Assembly (NCBI GenBank): GCA_019059635.1
Contig: JAGVRJ010000005.1
Span: 2,108,001 to 2,172,000, forward strand
From: Proales similis
Taxonomy: Eukaryota > Rotifera > Eurotatoria > Ploima > Proalidae
DNA: 64,000 bases
Direction of reading: 5' to 3'
Positions 54,964 to 64,000 of this stretch are shown here, in pieces (position 1 is the first letter of the stretch; each line of letters begins with the position of its first letter). The notes under the pieces are model-generated. The model worked only from the letters and a program-made list of their open reading frames with translations, ran no database searches and was not told where the DNA came from. Both the position numbers and the translations under genes were made by a program.

Positions 54964-57053
54964 ATGAACGAGCTGCTCACCGCTTACGTCGATTTGTGGC
55001 AGCGAGCGCTTCGTGAAGGAGCCAGTCTTAACTCAGCACAATGCGTACCGTTTCAGCGTCGAAGGCTCAGCATGGACACTGTAGAAGAGATTGAAACTTT
55101 GCTCATGGAGCACATGCTTCAGGCCGACTCGAACATTTACGAGTACCATTTGGACCTGATCATCAGGTCAAAAGAACTGGACATGCCCAACCGCTATCTA
55201 GGCGTTCAATATCTCAACAAAGTGTTTGAGGGTCTTCTTAAACAGCATCTGAACCAACTGAATAGAGACGAGGCGAAAAAGGCAAGCGGCCCGATTATTC
55301 TTCTCGAAGATTCGATCGTTCGCCGGGCCTTCGACCTGGCCGTGCCAGAAAACGTGCCATTGCTTCCGTCTTTTAGTCGAATATATGACTTCAAGTCTAA
55401 GCTTGATTTGTTTCCACTCGACGAGCTGATCCCTTCTCTGCCTCTTGTTGATCGAATCAGAGTCATCTCAGCGCTAGAATTGTATGAGCAGTATGACGTT
55501 GATTTAGAAGCGGTAGCCCATATTGGTTAATTCTTTCACCGAAACGTATCAAAAGCAACCCGTTTAGGCGCTGGTACCTTTTTTCATCGAAGACAAGTAC
55601 GCGCTTGTGGACGACCTGCTGCGAAACGACGAATATTTCACATTGAAAACAGCAGAGTTATGTGACCGCCTTTGTGGTCCTGAAGTTCGCCTGCGCGACC
55701 TCGTCAAGTAAGCATTCATTTTGATTTGGTTTTTACATACTTCCAAATCATCCAATCATCATCTTTTCTAACACAAAAAGCCAGTACCCAGCTGCCAAAA
55801 GAGACAAAATTCATTATTTCAAGCCGCCTAAGATTTCTAAATATGGATTGAGTCTATTGAAAAAGTTAAACAAAACCTATCTCATCCCGAGCAACTACCC
55901 GAACTTGCACACAAGCATGAAGCTCTCGTCACTTCGATTCTTAATTAGCAAACGTTACACCGAAGCGGACAGCATAAGCGAGGAGGCCTGGTACGAACTT
56001 GTCCTGGTAAGTGTAGAGATGTTAGAAAATGTTAGAAAATCGAGCTAAACGATCTGCTGAAAGGATCTGGTTGGCGATGACCGTTACATGGTGAGAAATC
56101 TGCTCAACGCTTTAGTCGGACAGCACAGAGACTTTGAAGCAGCCCGGGAGGTGTTGCGGGCTCTGGGCGAAGAGCACCTGTCCTCGCTGAATCCCGATCA
56201 GATGGAACAGATCTTGAGCACCGATCAAGCGTGTTCGAAAAGACGAAAACAAACAATGCCCAGCGAAATGTTCTATCAGCCGACCAATTTCAATGAGATG
56301 AAAATCACGTTCGTTGACACTCAAGAACGGTTTGACGAAATGATCGAGTTCTTTTGCGAATTAAAACCAGACGTGATTGGACTCGACTGTGAGTGGAAGC
56401 CGATATTTGGCGCCAATCCCGAAGAGCCTTGTGATGACACGGCTCCGGTGGACGTTAAAAAGAGCCGACCAGACACATTTCAAATAGCGGCCAGAAGTCG
56501 AGTGTTCATTCTGGACACCAAAGAGTTGGTCGACGAGTTGAATGAAAAGTCCCTCGACCAATTCGCCACTCATTTTCTATTCTCGGACGCAATCAAATTA
56601 GGCTTCAGTTTTGAACAGGACGCCGAAAAGCTGCGCAACTGCTTCCAGCGATTTTATAGACAATTCGACGAGTTCGCGCACAACGTCATAAACATGGAGA
56701 AGGTCTTGACGACGGTAAGGAACCAACAAAAACCAGTCAAATGCTTGAATAGTTCGGATAAATTGTGGCAACTTTAGATCGAAAAGAACCACAACATACC
56801 AGAGACGAAGGTAGAAGAAAAGCGCGAAAAAGGACACAAGGGACTCTCCAAGTTTGTGAGCCATTTTTATGGCAAGCCGCTGGACAAACGTGAGTGCATG
56901 TCGAATTGGGCCAATCGCCCGCTCCGTCCACAACAAATAAGCTACGCCGCTCTTGACGCCTATATCCTCATCGAGCTGTACGACTCGCTCAAAGATGAGT
57001 GCCAGCGAAAGGGGGTCGATTTCGAGCGCTACTTTAAACGAGACACTCTTTAG
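54964..57053 (+). CDS. EXD3: EXD3/mut-7-type 3'-5' exonuclease, complete copy
   Basis: Homologue of C. elegans MUT-7, fly Nibbler and vertebrate EXD3, which trim small RNA 3' ends. Exons 54964-55512, 55568-55707, 55781-56006, 56064-56714 and 56778-57053 give 613 residues with consistent phases. The helical N-terminal half (MNELLTAYVDLWQRALREGA to KRYTEADSISEEAWYELVL) resembles the NTD of this family. The DEDDy domain starts near residue 400: VIGLDCEWKPIFG supplies the D and E of motif I, IKLGFSFEQDAEKLRN the motif II Asp, and QISYAALDAYILIELYDSL the Tyr and Asp of motif III. GHKGLSKFVSHFYGKPLDKR precedes motif III as in MUT-7. All catalytic residues are present. This is the only array copy with the nuclease half. 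Confidence 0.88.
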
Positions 57054-57252
57054 GCAATAATCTCATCACGCAGACCAGAGGCAATCAGTCGAAGCTGACA
57101 AAGACTTGAACACGAATCAATAAAAACAAAATTTCTTAAATTAAAGCAAATTTCAAACCAGAAATTAGAGTTTATTGGAAACATTTTCGAACTGATGAGC
57201 TCACCCACAAGTGAGGCAGACAAGCAGAAAGAGGATACGCGGGTGGCCGCGG

Positions 57253-58635
57253 TCAGAGCTCTTCTCGGCCGTTCGGCTGATCGCGTCTTTCATGGTAGGT
57301 GGCGATCAAATTGAGAAAAGAGACAAAGCGTTCAAGCTGAGATTGATTGAGATGTTCGATGCGCTCAAAGTTCAAATAGTCTTCCAAATGAGTCCATCGG
57401 GTCCAGAGGTCACTGGCACTCACGGAGGCCAGCTCTTCTTGTCTGTAGCGTTCGTCTTGACGAATTTCGGCTGCTACTTCGTCAACGAAATGCTCAAAGC
57501 GTTCAAAATAGAGACTGTCTCTGTTGCCCAGCAAATAGAACAAAACCTGTTTGGCGTGTGCGATTTTCATCTCGCGCAAGTTTAGATGCCGCTCAGTGTG
57601 CGTATAGGTCCATAAAAAGTGCGACGCGAACTTGTCAAGCGAGTCGAACAGTGGCGCGTTCGCTTCACATTTGGCGAACAAGTCGGTCTTGAGCTGACCC
57701 AACAGCTCGCCACGGCTCGATGGAAATGTGCTGAAATAGATCGAAGTTGAAATGCTACGTCCATGAGAGCGTATTTGGTGGAGCTGGCCGGCCGGTATGT
57801 AGATACAGTCGCCAGTGCGCAGCGAAGCCCAGTCCCATTTTGTGTTGGCGAAAGCGTCGAATTTGTAGGCATTCACTTTGTCGACATCGATTTCCGAGTA
57901 CCATTCGTTTGAATTGTTATACGTCTGCGAAAGGCCGAGCTTGGGCTTCCAGTTTTTGTAGCGAGCGAACTGTTCGTGCGGAATGATTATGAGGTCTTGA
58001 CGGCCGTCAAGAACGCAATGTAGATTATGTTCTGGATGCGCTTGAAGGAGAGAGCTCGTCTCGCCAGCACTCAGCCAGAGATATGGCTCGGCCAGCTGCG
58101 CAATTCGAGGCTCATTACTTGCCTCGGCAAGAAATGGCCCACAACTGAGGAGACGAGGAATTGGCGCCTCGTGAAGCATTTCTTGCGGCATTATAACTTT
58201 CAAATACCAATCCTCGACTCGGTAGCCGCGCAGGAACTGATTCAGACTCATCTGCTCGCTTTGATGCGCCACGTTCTTGAACGTTTGACGTCTCTTGGTC
58301 ACGCGTACATCCAGACGCCCGTAGAGCCTGTTGAGGTGAATGTCAGTCCATTTGTCGACTGCCTCCGAGCCGAATATGAGACCGCGAATGACCACTGACT
58401 TGCCGGTCGCAATGTAACTGTTCCAGAAGCTTTCTGGCTCGATCATTGCGGTCTCCTCTGCGACAGGACCCTCGGCTCGCCTTTGCCATCCAAGTGGACG
58501 CAGATGTCCTGTTGGCATTCCATCTCGACGCTCAATTATGGGCGGAAAGACCACACTTGTGTCCAAGTCTTTTTGAAAGCCGGCCTCTATCAGGCCGAGT
58601 GATGACGCGACAAATAAGAAAATGAATTTCTCCAT
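57253..58635 (-). CDS. Secreted/ER JmjC (cupin-like) protein with KDEL-type tail
   Basis: Intronless frame of 460 residues. It starts MEKFIFLFVASSLGLIEAGF, a signal peptide, and ends GREEL; REEL fits the KDEL-like consensus [KRHQSA][DENQ]EL, so ER retention is likely. The middle resembles a JmjC/cupin_8 hydroxylase: SFWNSYIATGKSVVIRGLIF, LWLSAGETSSLLQAHPEHNL, CVLDGRQDLIIIP and GDCIYIPAGQLHQIRSHGRS. In active members the segment after the Gly reads as H-x-D; here the aligned positions are Q-A-H, while the distal His (LHQI) is kept. Fe(II)/2-oxoglutarate chemistry may therefore be altered or lost. A C-terminal helical region of about 150 residues follows. I do not recognise the exact orthologue. 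Confidence 0.65.
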   Translation of the reverse strand: MEKFIFLFVASSLGLIEAGFQKDLDTSVVFPPIIERRDGMPTGHLRPLGWQRRAEGPVAEETAMIEPESFWNSYIATGKSVVIRGLIFGSEAVDKWTDIHLNRLYGRLDVRVTKRRQTFKNVAHQSEQMSLNQFLRGYRVEDWYLKVIMPQEMLHEAPIPRLLSCGPFLAEASNEPRIAQLAEPYLWLSAGETSSLLQAHPEHNLHCVLDGRQDLIIIPHEQFARYKNWKPKLGLSQTYNNSNEWYSEIDVDKVNAYKFDAFANTKWDWASLRTGDCIYIPAGQLHQIRSHGRSISTSIYFSTFPSSRGELLGQLKTDLFAKCEANAPLFDSLDKFASHFLWTYTHTERHLNLREMKIAHAKQVLFYLLGNRDSLYFERFEHFVDEVAAEIRQDERYRQEELASVSASDLWTRWTHLEDYLNFERIEHLNQSQLERFVSFLNLIATYHERRDQPNGREEL

Positions 58636-59437
58636 TCTGACGAGTTTGTCTTTTCTTTTGCCGATTTACCAGTTTTTCATGCGCCGCGCGCTTTTAAACT
58701 CGAGCCGAAGAGCTGCAATATGCCGCCTCAAATTCATCCACGTATCACTCGAAGAATGAAGAAAATTTGGTGCACAACTGAAATTGATTCGAATCATCAA
58801 CTTATTAAGCGCTGAATACCGATTGGACGAGTTGTAGCAGAAAACAGTCGTCAAACAAATGACGAGGGCAGACTAAAAGCGCTGACTGCGTTCAAAAGAA
58901 AAGAGCCGCTTGCCCGATGTGCTCTCCCTCGCGCTTCTTCTCCTTATACGTGTGTTGGGGCATTGCTTCCAGACTGGGGCCCAGCCGTTTGGTCAAATGC
59001 TCTTAAAAACCGAAATTGGTGAGAATGCGGATAATTGGTTGATTTCCAGAAATATAACTCAGACGACATAAAGACAAAAAAAAAGAAAGCCGCTCGAACG
59101 AAAGCCCCAGGAAAACTGCAGCCATACAAAGCCTATTTCTGTTTACTATGCGATGATTTGACAGTGTTATGCCCTCGCCGTCGGTTTTTTACTCTTCAAA
59201 ACATGTTTCCTGTTTTTTTAAATACTTTGTTTTTCTCTGAGTTGATTAAATATTTGGTAATTTGGTAATTTAATTTCGAGGCATGTGTTGCGTATGGTAG
59301 GAGAGCACATAGCTGCAACAAGAGCCATGATCTAATCGACAGGACCAGCTTCCGAAACGTAAGTTGACCATATTTTCCAACCGATTCATTCAAATTCAAA
59401 AGCTAATGGAAACAAAAATGACCCGAAATGAAGAAAA
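58636..59437. other. Intergenic: upstream of JmjC-like gene and EXD3-like gene 2
   Basis: A lysine-rich open stretch at 59051-59135 (KYNSDDIKTKKKKAARTKAP) lies directly after an acceptor-like TTTCCAG and could be a small exon, but I could not connect it to a gene. Otherwise nothing recognised. Confidence 0.35.
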
Positions 59438-60708
59438 ATGAGAGCGAGCCGACCGGTGGAGTTATTGAGGCGAGCTCTGGTCGACAAGCAATTTATGACA
59501 AAGAGAAGATCACTGCTCAGACAATTAGTTCAACTGAATTGCAATGATCGAGGGGCTTTGTGTGGTCCGCATGTTGCGAGACGATGGTCAAGCGACCACG
59601 CACCAATCGATCGGATCTACAGCCCTGCGCTTCTGTCGCTGCGATTTCTGCTGCGCAAGCGCCTCAAAGAGTCGGAGAGCATCAGCGAGCCGGCTTGGAT
59701 GGAGCTTGTTGTTGTAAGCGATCTGTAAAACCGCTGCCTCTGCTTGCCAAGCGCTCTGCTAAATCCAGTTCTGGGCACTCTTATCCGTTCAAGGGCTTGG
59801 TGGATAAGAATCCTGAATTGATAAGACATCTCCTCACCGAGTTGATCAGATCGGACGAGGACACGGAATTTATCGACCGACTGCTCGATCAGCTCGGTCG
59901 TGAGCACTTGACTCTTCTCGAGGCCGAACATCTCGCCTTGTACCATTCGAACGGGAAAAATGAGAGAGCGAACAGCAGCAGAAAGCAGCAAATGTCTGCC
60001 GATGGTTTTCATCGACCTAGTAACTACTCGCACGAAATGGTTCGCTTTGTGGACAGTGATGAGAAATTTGCTGAAATGCTCGACTTCTTTAGTAAGCACA
60101 GGCCTGAGCTCATTGGTCTCGACTGTGAATGGAGGCCCCTGTTTGACCCACTCAAAGGCCGAAACGATCCGCCGGATATATTTCAACTCGCCACGCCCGA
60201 CAAAGTGTTTTTAATCGACGTCAGTCAGTTCGCAATCGGACTTGACCAGCGCTCAGTCGAACAGTTCGCCCAGCTTACACTCTACTCTGACTCGGTGAAA
60301 ATAGGTGAAAGTTCTCCTCTCTCTCTCTCGCCTGCCATGCGCTCCGGTTTTAAAACGAATGCCAAACAGGCTTCTCTTTCTCTCAGGACATGAAAAAGCT
60401 CTCACTCGCTTTCCCGTCTCTTTTCTCAGCACAGGCTCGTCGACTTGACATCTTGGACATTGAAGCCATGTTTCGCCAGGTGTGGCTCATTCGCTGCTTT
60501 TAGTTGCTCATCTCACTACTTTTTACGATTCAATTAGAATAAAAGGAACACGCCGAGTCTGAGCGGAATTGTGAAAGAAAAGTTCGGCAAGCCACTGGAT
60601 AAACGAGAGTGTTTATCAGACTGGGGCCGAAGGCCACTTCGATTCGCCCAAATGGAGTACGCTGCGATCGATGCGCTCGTGCTCATTGAAATATTCGCCA
60701 AATCTTGA
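59438..60708 (+). CDS. EXD3/mut-7-like exonuclease, short paralogue
   Basis: Exons 59438-59713, 59794-60304, 60370-60479 and 60538-60708 join to 355 residues. It parallels the EXD3 gene 2.4 kb upstream: ALLSLRFLLRKRLKESESIS with EPAWMELVV, a shared phase-0 intron, GLVDKNPELIRHLLTELI, then the DEDDy domain with ELIGLDCEWRPLF (motif I), KIGFSFSQDMKKL (motif II, across an intron absent in the other gene) and MEYAAIDALVLIEIF (motif III). FGKPLDKRECLSDWGRRPLR is nearly shared. All catalytic residues are present. The N-terminal 200 residues of the larger protein have no clear counterpart, so it is either a short form or has unseen 5' exons. Old local duplicate, far more diverged than the array copies. 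Confidence 0.8.
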
Positions 60709-60975
60709 GCTTCATTTGTTGATATTCGTCTTCATTTGCTTCAAATTCTCATCGTCCAGAGCAAGAATAAACTCCTAAAGAGACAAAGCCAACTGACTCC
60801 GATCATAGTTTTCTCCCTACAGCGACTCCCGGTCTCAATTCCCTTCCACTCTTTGCGCCTGTTTTTTCTCGTTATTTTATTTTTTTTCCGTAAACTAGCG
60901 CCGATCGTTTGCGACCCAGCTAAAGAACATTTAAGCGGCAAAGTAGAGTCGAACGCCAGCCGACCGGAAAGCGCT
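60709..60975. other. Short gap between convergent EXD3-like gene 2 and RPS5
   Basis: T-rich run near 60875-60890. No gene. Confidence 0.4.
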
Positions 60976-61787
60976 TTATCTGTTGGACACAGCAACTCTC
61001 TCCAATTCGTCTCGCTTCTTGAACGCGTACGAGTTGGGCGATTCCTTGGCGGCGTTGATGAGCTCATCGGCCAGGCACTCGGCGATGGTCTTGATGTTTC
61101 GGAAAGAGGACTCGCGTGCGCCTAAATGTGAATTTAGCTGTCAACCAGATAGGCCGTGCGTTCATGTGGCTTTTTTTTCTACATACCGGTGCAAAGGAGC
61201 CAGAGAGCAATGTTCACTCGTCTGAGTGGCGACACATCCACAGCCTGACGACGGACGGTACCGGCACGGCCGATTCTGGTCGAGTCTTCTCGAGGACCGC
61301 TGTTCTTGATCGCATCGACCAAAATTTTCAACGGATTCTATTCAAACAAGTCAAGTTTGTTAGACGGCGTTGTAATAGGCCCCGTTCGAAAGAGAGTTGA
61401 ATTTACTTCGCCGGTCAGCAGATGGATGATCTCGAACGCGTGCTTGACGATTCGAACGGCCATCAGCTTCTTGCCGTTGTTTCGGCCATGCTTCATGAGC
61501 TGGGCAACGAGTCGCTCAACAATGGGGCACAAGGCCTTGCGGAAGCGTTTGACTTGGTATCGGCCGGCTGTGTGCGGCAAGTACTTGGCCGACTTGCCTT
61601 TAATTGGGATGTAATCCTAATCGTTCGGTCAATTGCGTGAGTTGACGTGTGTGTGTGTGTGCGATTTTAAGCAGGAGCAAACACTTACGCTCAACGAGAT
61701 GTCCTCAACGTTGACCTCATCGCAGTTCCACTTGCCGAACAGTTTTACCTGGTTGGCGTAGACGTCGCCGCTCTCCACTGATTCCAT
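60976..61787 (-). CDS. RPS5: 40S ribosomal protein S5 (uS7)
   Basis: Small-subunit head protein. Exons 61787-61689, 61616-61407, 61337-61187 and 61121-60976 splice to 201 residues (human 204). Starts [20 protein letters not shown]; continues [100 protein letters not shown] and [20 protein letters not shown], ending [11 protein letters not shown]. Essentially complete agreement with the animal S5 family; SNR is the usual C-terminus. Confidence 0.97.
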
Positions 61788-62581
61788 TGCGATTTGCCTT
61801 CTAAAACAGCCGGCAGAGATGATTAGGCTCGGCGATTCAGCATCGCATCATGCGCGCATGCGGCGCGCATCAAAAAATTAGGCCCAGCGCGCTCGCTGCA
61901 TTACTATATGTGAACTGAGCGAGCTTTAGTCAGCCTTGACTCAACGAGCGCTTAAGTTTTTGCCCGCCGCCAAATGCAACACAGCGCATTGGAGCTCAGT
62001 CTCGGCCCGATCTCAGTCTCTTCGTTTTCGCGCGCTCTTCTCTCTGATCGCGTTCGCCTTTTATTTGTCTTCATCGGCCAGAGACACAGTTTGTCTTTGT
62101 CACGTCTTTTCTCCTCAACCATCAATGTGCCGCTTCTGCTCTCGTTCAGACAGTGTTCCATTTTTCGGCGTTTTATTTCTTTTTTTGTTGTTGATAATTT
62201 AAGCAGCGGCAACTCGCATATATATATATAAAGAGAACAGATTCACACATAGACGTGCAACAGGCAGACAGACACAGACAAACAAACAAAATAGAAAAAG
62301 AGGAGAAGAGCTCTGCAAAGTTGGATAGAAGAAACCGCGCTGCAAAATGTATGAGCACGACGACGGGTCGAACAGACAGCGATGGTCGAACATCTCTTAG
62401 GTTGAACAGTGCAAAGCAAAAGGAAGCAGCTGGTGCTGGAGAGAACCAAACAAAAGGTAGAAAGGGCGAATAACTTGCGAGAAAAGGTGATTGGCTTTTG
62501 GCGATTGTGAAATCATGTAACAAATTAAAAAGAAGAAGAGTCAGAGAGAGAGAGAGAGAGAAAAGGGGTGGGCAGAATGCG
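61788..62581. other. Intergenic: RPS5 promoter and UBE2H 3' region
   Basis: About 800 bp. An (AT)n run lies at 62217-62230 and a (GA)n run at 62541-62561. The GCGC-rich patch at 61852-61895, beside the RPS5 start, is a likely promoter element. Open frames here lie over low-complexity sequence and are not credible. Confidence 0.5.
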
Positions 62582-63268
62582 CTAGAGTTCCATTCCGGGC
62601 GCATCGTCTTCCTCAAACTCGCTCATTGAACTCTCGCTGCTTGAATCGTCGCCAGCGGCAGCAGCAGCAGCAGTGCCGCTCTTGCTCTTTGACGATTTGC
62701 CGTTGCTTTGCGGTGTAGAGCAGTCGGCATCGCCGTTGCATGCGCTCGAGGTCGAAGCGCCCGTGGTGGTCGCGGAGCTGCCTGCTTTGCCTTCGCCGCC
62801 CGATTTTATCGACTCCTCGCTCGCGTACTTTTTTACATACTCGCGCACTTTGGCCTTGTACTCCTCGGGCTTGTGTAGGTAAAGAGCGGCCGCGTCGCCG
62901 TTCAGCGGATCGACTGGATTCGGGTAGGTGAGCAGCTGCGGGAGAAACGACTCGAACACATTGACGAGGTCGTACATGGGGGTCCAGGTTTGATTGATCA
63001 CGTCCAAGCAGACAGTGCCGGACGCTTCGTCTATGTTCGGGTGAAATATTCGATTCATGAAGCCGATCGACGGCGACTTGAACGGATACTTGTCCGGAAG
63101 ATCGACGCGAACTTTCCAGACGCCGCCGTCGTACGGCGTGCCCTTGGGCCCGTGAAATCTAACGATGAACTCATTGAGGCCGCTGAGTATGGTGACCTCG
63201 TGCTGCGATTCGATCAGTTTTATGACATCGGTGTCCATACGACGCTTGCCCGGATTTGGCGACGACAT
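62582..63268 (-). CDS. UBE2H: Ubiquitin-conjugating enzyme E2 H
   Basis: E2 enzyme working with the CTLH/GID E3 complex. An intronless 228-residue frame starts [20 protein letters not shown], as in human UBE2H. The UBC fold contains [20 protein letters not shown] and [20 protein letters not shown] with the catalytic Cys of TVCLD, then [20 protein letters not shown]. The end, [20 protein letters not shown], matches the human acidic tail SSESSMSDFSEDEAQDMEL. Between the core and the tail there is an insertion of about 45 residues rich in Ser, Thr, Gly and Ala (including six consecutive Ala), absent from the 183-residue human protein. Confidence 0.96.
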   Translation of the reverse strand: MSSPNPGKRRMDTDVIKLIESQHEVTILSGLNEFIVRFHGPKGTPYDGGVWKVRVDLPDKYPFKSPSIGFMNRIFHPNIDEASGTVCLDVINQTWTPMYDLVNVFESFLPQLLTYPNPVDPLNGDAAALYLHKPEEYKAKVREYVKKYASEESIKSGGEGKAGSSATTTGASTSSACNGDADCSTPQSNGKSSKSKSGTAAAAAAGDDSSSESSMSEFEEDDAPGMEL

Positions 63269-63538
63269 TTCGCGCTTCTTCTATTGCCGTTCGCTTTCTT
63301 TCTCTTTACTCGCTTCGTCCTTGCGCTGAGGCTGGCTATTTAAATCTAAACGCTTGAGTCACACACAGTCAAAATCGAGACAGACAAAAGCTTTCAGTCA
63401 TGCACGGGCCGACAGCCGACGTCTCGCACTCATTCTGCAATTGCATTCGAAGTTTCATATTCGACCAGAAATCGGCCGACATGCAGTCTGAGCTGCATGT
63501 CCTCTCTTTGTCTCTCGTTTCTTTCTTTCTGTTTTTAT
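63269..63538. other. Short gap between UBE2H and LYAR
   Basis: Upstream of UBE2H; pyrimidine-rich. No gene recognised. Confidence 0.4.
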
Positions 63539-64000
63539 TTATTCGGCCAAATATTTGACTGTGAGCAGCTCGTCGCCGATCAACTCGAACATTTCACTGT
63601 TCTTCTTCAGCTTTTTGCCGAGCTTCTTTCTCACTTTCTCTTCGTCCAACGCTTTGCCTCCTCCGCTCTCCTCGTCTCTGGCCTCTTGTTCCCTTTGCTT
63701 TTTAATTATCTGAAAGCGAGCGAAATAAGAGCGCAAGCAAGCAAAGAACCAGTCGACGCAGTCACCTTTTTCAGCAGCTTCTCGAACGACACTTGTCTAC
63801 TCGGCTGCTTAAGGCATTGCTTTTTAATCACTTCGATCCAGTCGAATTTCTCGGCCGCCTCGCCACTGTTCGAACTGTCCTTGAGCACTTTAGGACTCGG
63901 TTCGCTGCTTTGGGCGTCGGGCTCAAGCTCTCGCTTTTGGCCGTTGTTCTTCTGCTGTGAGCTGTTTTGCTGAGCGGCCTTTTCTCGCTTGTCAATCGAC
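63539..64000 (-). CDS. LYAR: LYAR-like nucleolar protein, C-terminal part, cut by right edge
   Basis: Cell-growth-regulating nucleolar protein. Exons 64000-63766 (5' end beyond the window) and 63709-63539. The visible part is lysine-rich, then FDWIEVIKKQCLKQPSRQVS and FEKLLKK, spliced to IIKKQREQEARDE, EEKVRKKLGKKLKKNSEMFE and LIGDELLTVKYLAE. This matches the conserved LYAR C-terminal domain (KFNWxxTIKxxLKQAPxxEI...KKLRKKV...KKISKNPTFKxL). The N-terminal C2H2-type LYAR zinc fingers should lie to the right of the window. Confidence 0.75.

Larger units (their letters stand above)
48245..55934 (+). repeat. Tandem array unit C (about 7.7 kb), running into the intact EXD3 gene
   Basis: Third direct repeat. 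Very close to unit A (offset 15294 bp from POLL through EXD3 exon 1) except in the first exon of the CR-type gene and in EXD3 exon 3. Its right edge is not a junction: EXD3 continues past the duplicated block into its unique 3' half, so C ends in the ancestral right flank. Confidence 0.93.

Noticed and set aside
32941-55934. Transposon or retroelement origin of the repeat unit
   Set aside because: No LTR, terminal inverted repeat, target-site duplication, transposase or reverse transcriptase; unit edges lie inside host exons.
32941-55934. Assembly artefact producing the repeats
   Set aside because: The three units differ by consistent substitutions, indels and a divergent exon, which a duplicated contig would not show; read depth is still needed to be certain.
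59035-59268. Lysine-rich frame upstream of the second EXD3-like gene
   Set aside because: Only the first 30 codons look exon-like after TTTCCAG; no partner exon or family found, so no gene was called.

Overview
The window is nuclear DNA of an animal with a small, gene-dense genome. About 30 protein-coding loci fit in 64 kb on both strands, almost all introns are roughly 45-75 bp with GT-AG ends, and intergenic gaps are mostly under 1 kb. The set (two NK2.1-class homeobox genes, ADAR, NPAT-like, DNA polymerase lambda, TDG, GPR137, COMMD5, UBE2H, LYAR) is bilaterian-like and often close to vertebrate sequence. I cannot name the species. Compact-intron genomes of this style are known from, for example, Oikopleura and the annelid Dimorphilus, but nothing here decides it.

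Left part (1-10.5 kb), housekeeping genes: pyruvate kinase (-, cut by the left edge), ribosomal protein S27 (+), a GPR137-family 7TM protein (-), the SNARE regulator SLY1/SCFD1 (+), GLOD4 (+), a glycosyltransferase-like type II membrane protein without the expected DXD (-), and COMMD5 (-).

Homeobox region (10.9-19.5 kb): two NK2.1-class genes lie head to head (10964-12556 minus, 18239-19427 plus) around 5.7 kb without a credible gene. That is by far the largest gap in the window, and it holds 11 copies of the NK2-type site TCAAGTG/CACTTGA.

Middle (20-32.8 kb): RFT1, VPS37, CRIPT and a two-dsRBD ADAR on the minus strand, then TDG (+), adrenodoxin-type ferredoxin (+), mitochondrial uS17 (-), and a secretory, probably ER-resident gene ending in RDEL (-).

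Tandem array (about 32.94-55.93 kb): a unit of about 7.6 kb occurs three times head to tail. Each unit carries an NPAT-like LisH gene (+), a full DNA polymerase lambda gene (+), a full Crinkler (CR)-type P-loop NTPase with a restriction-endonuclease-like C-terminus (-), and EXD3/mut-7 exonuclease sequence (+). Only the first NPAT copy has its start exon and only the last EXD3 copy has its nuclease half, so the array probably arose by duplication between EXD3 exon 3 and NPAT exon 1. POLL and the CR-type gene are therefore each present as three intact copies. The first exon of the CR-type gene is strongly divergent between copies while keeping length, frame and splice sites; surrounding sequence is nearly identical.

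Right part (57-64 kb): a secreted JmjC/cupin-like protein with a KDEL-like tail (-), a second shorter EXD3-like DEDDy exonuclease (+), RPS5 (-), UBE2H (-) and LYAR (-, cut by the right edge). The 23-kb nuclease/polymerase/NTPase array is the most unusual system here.
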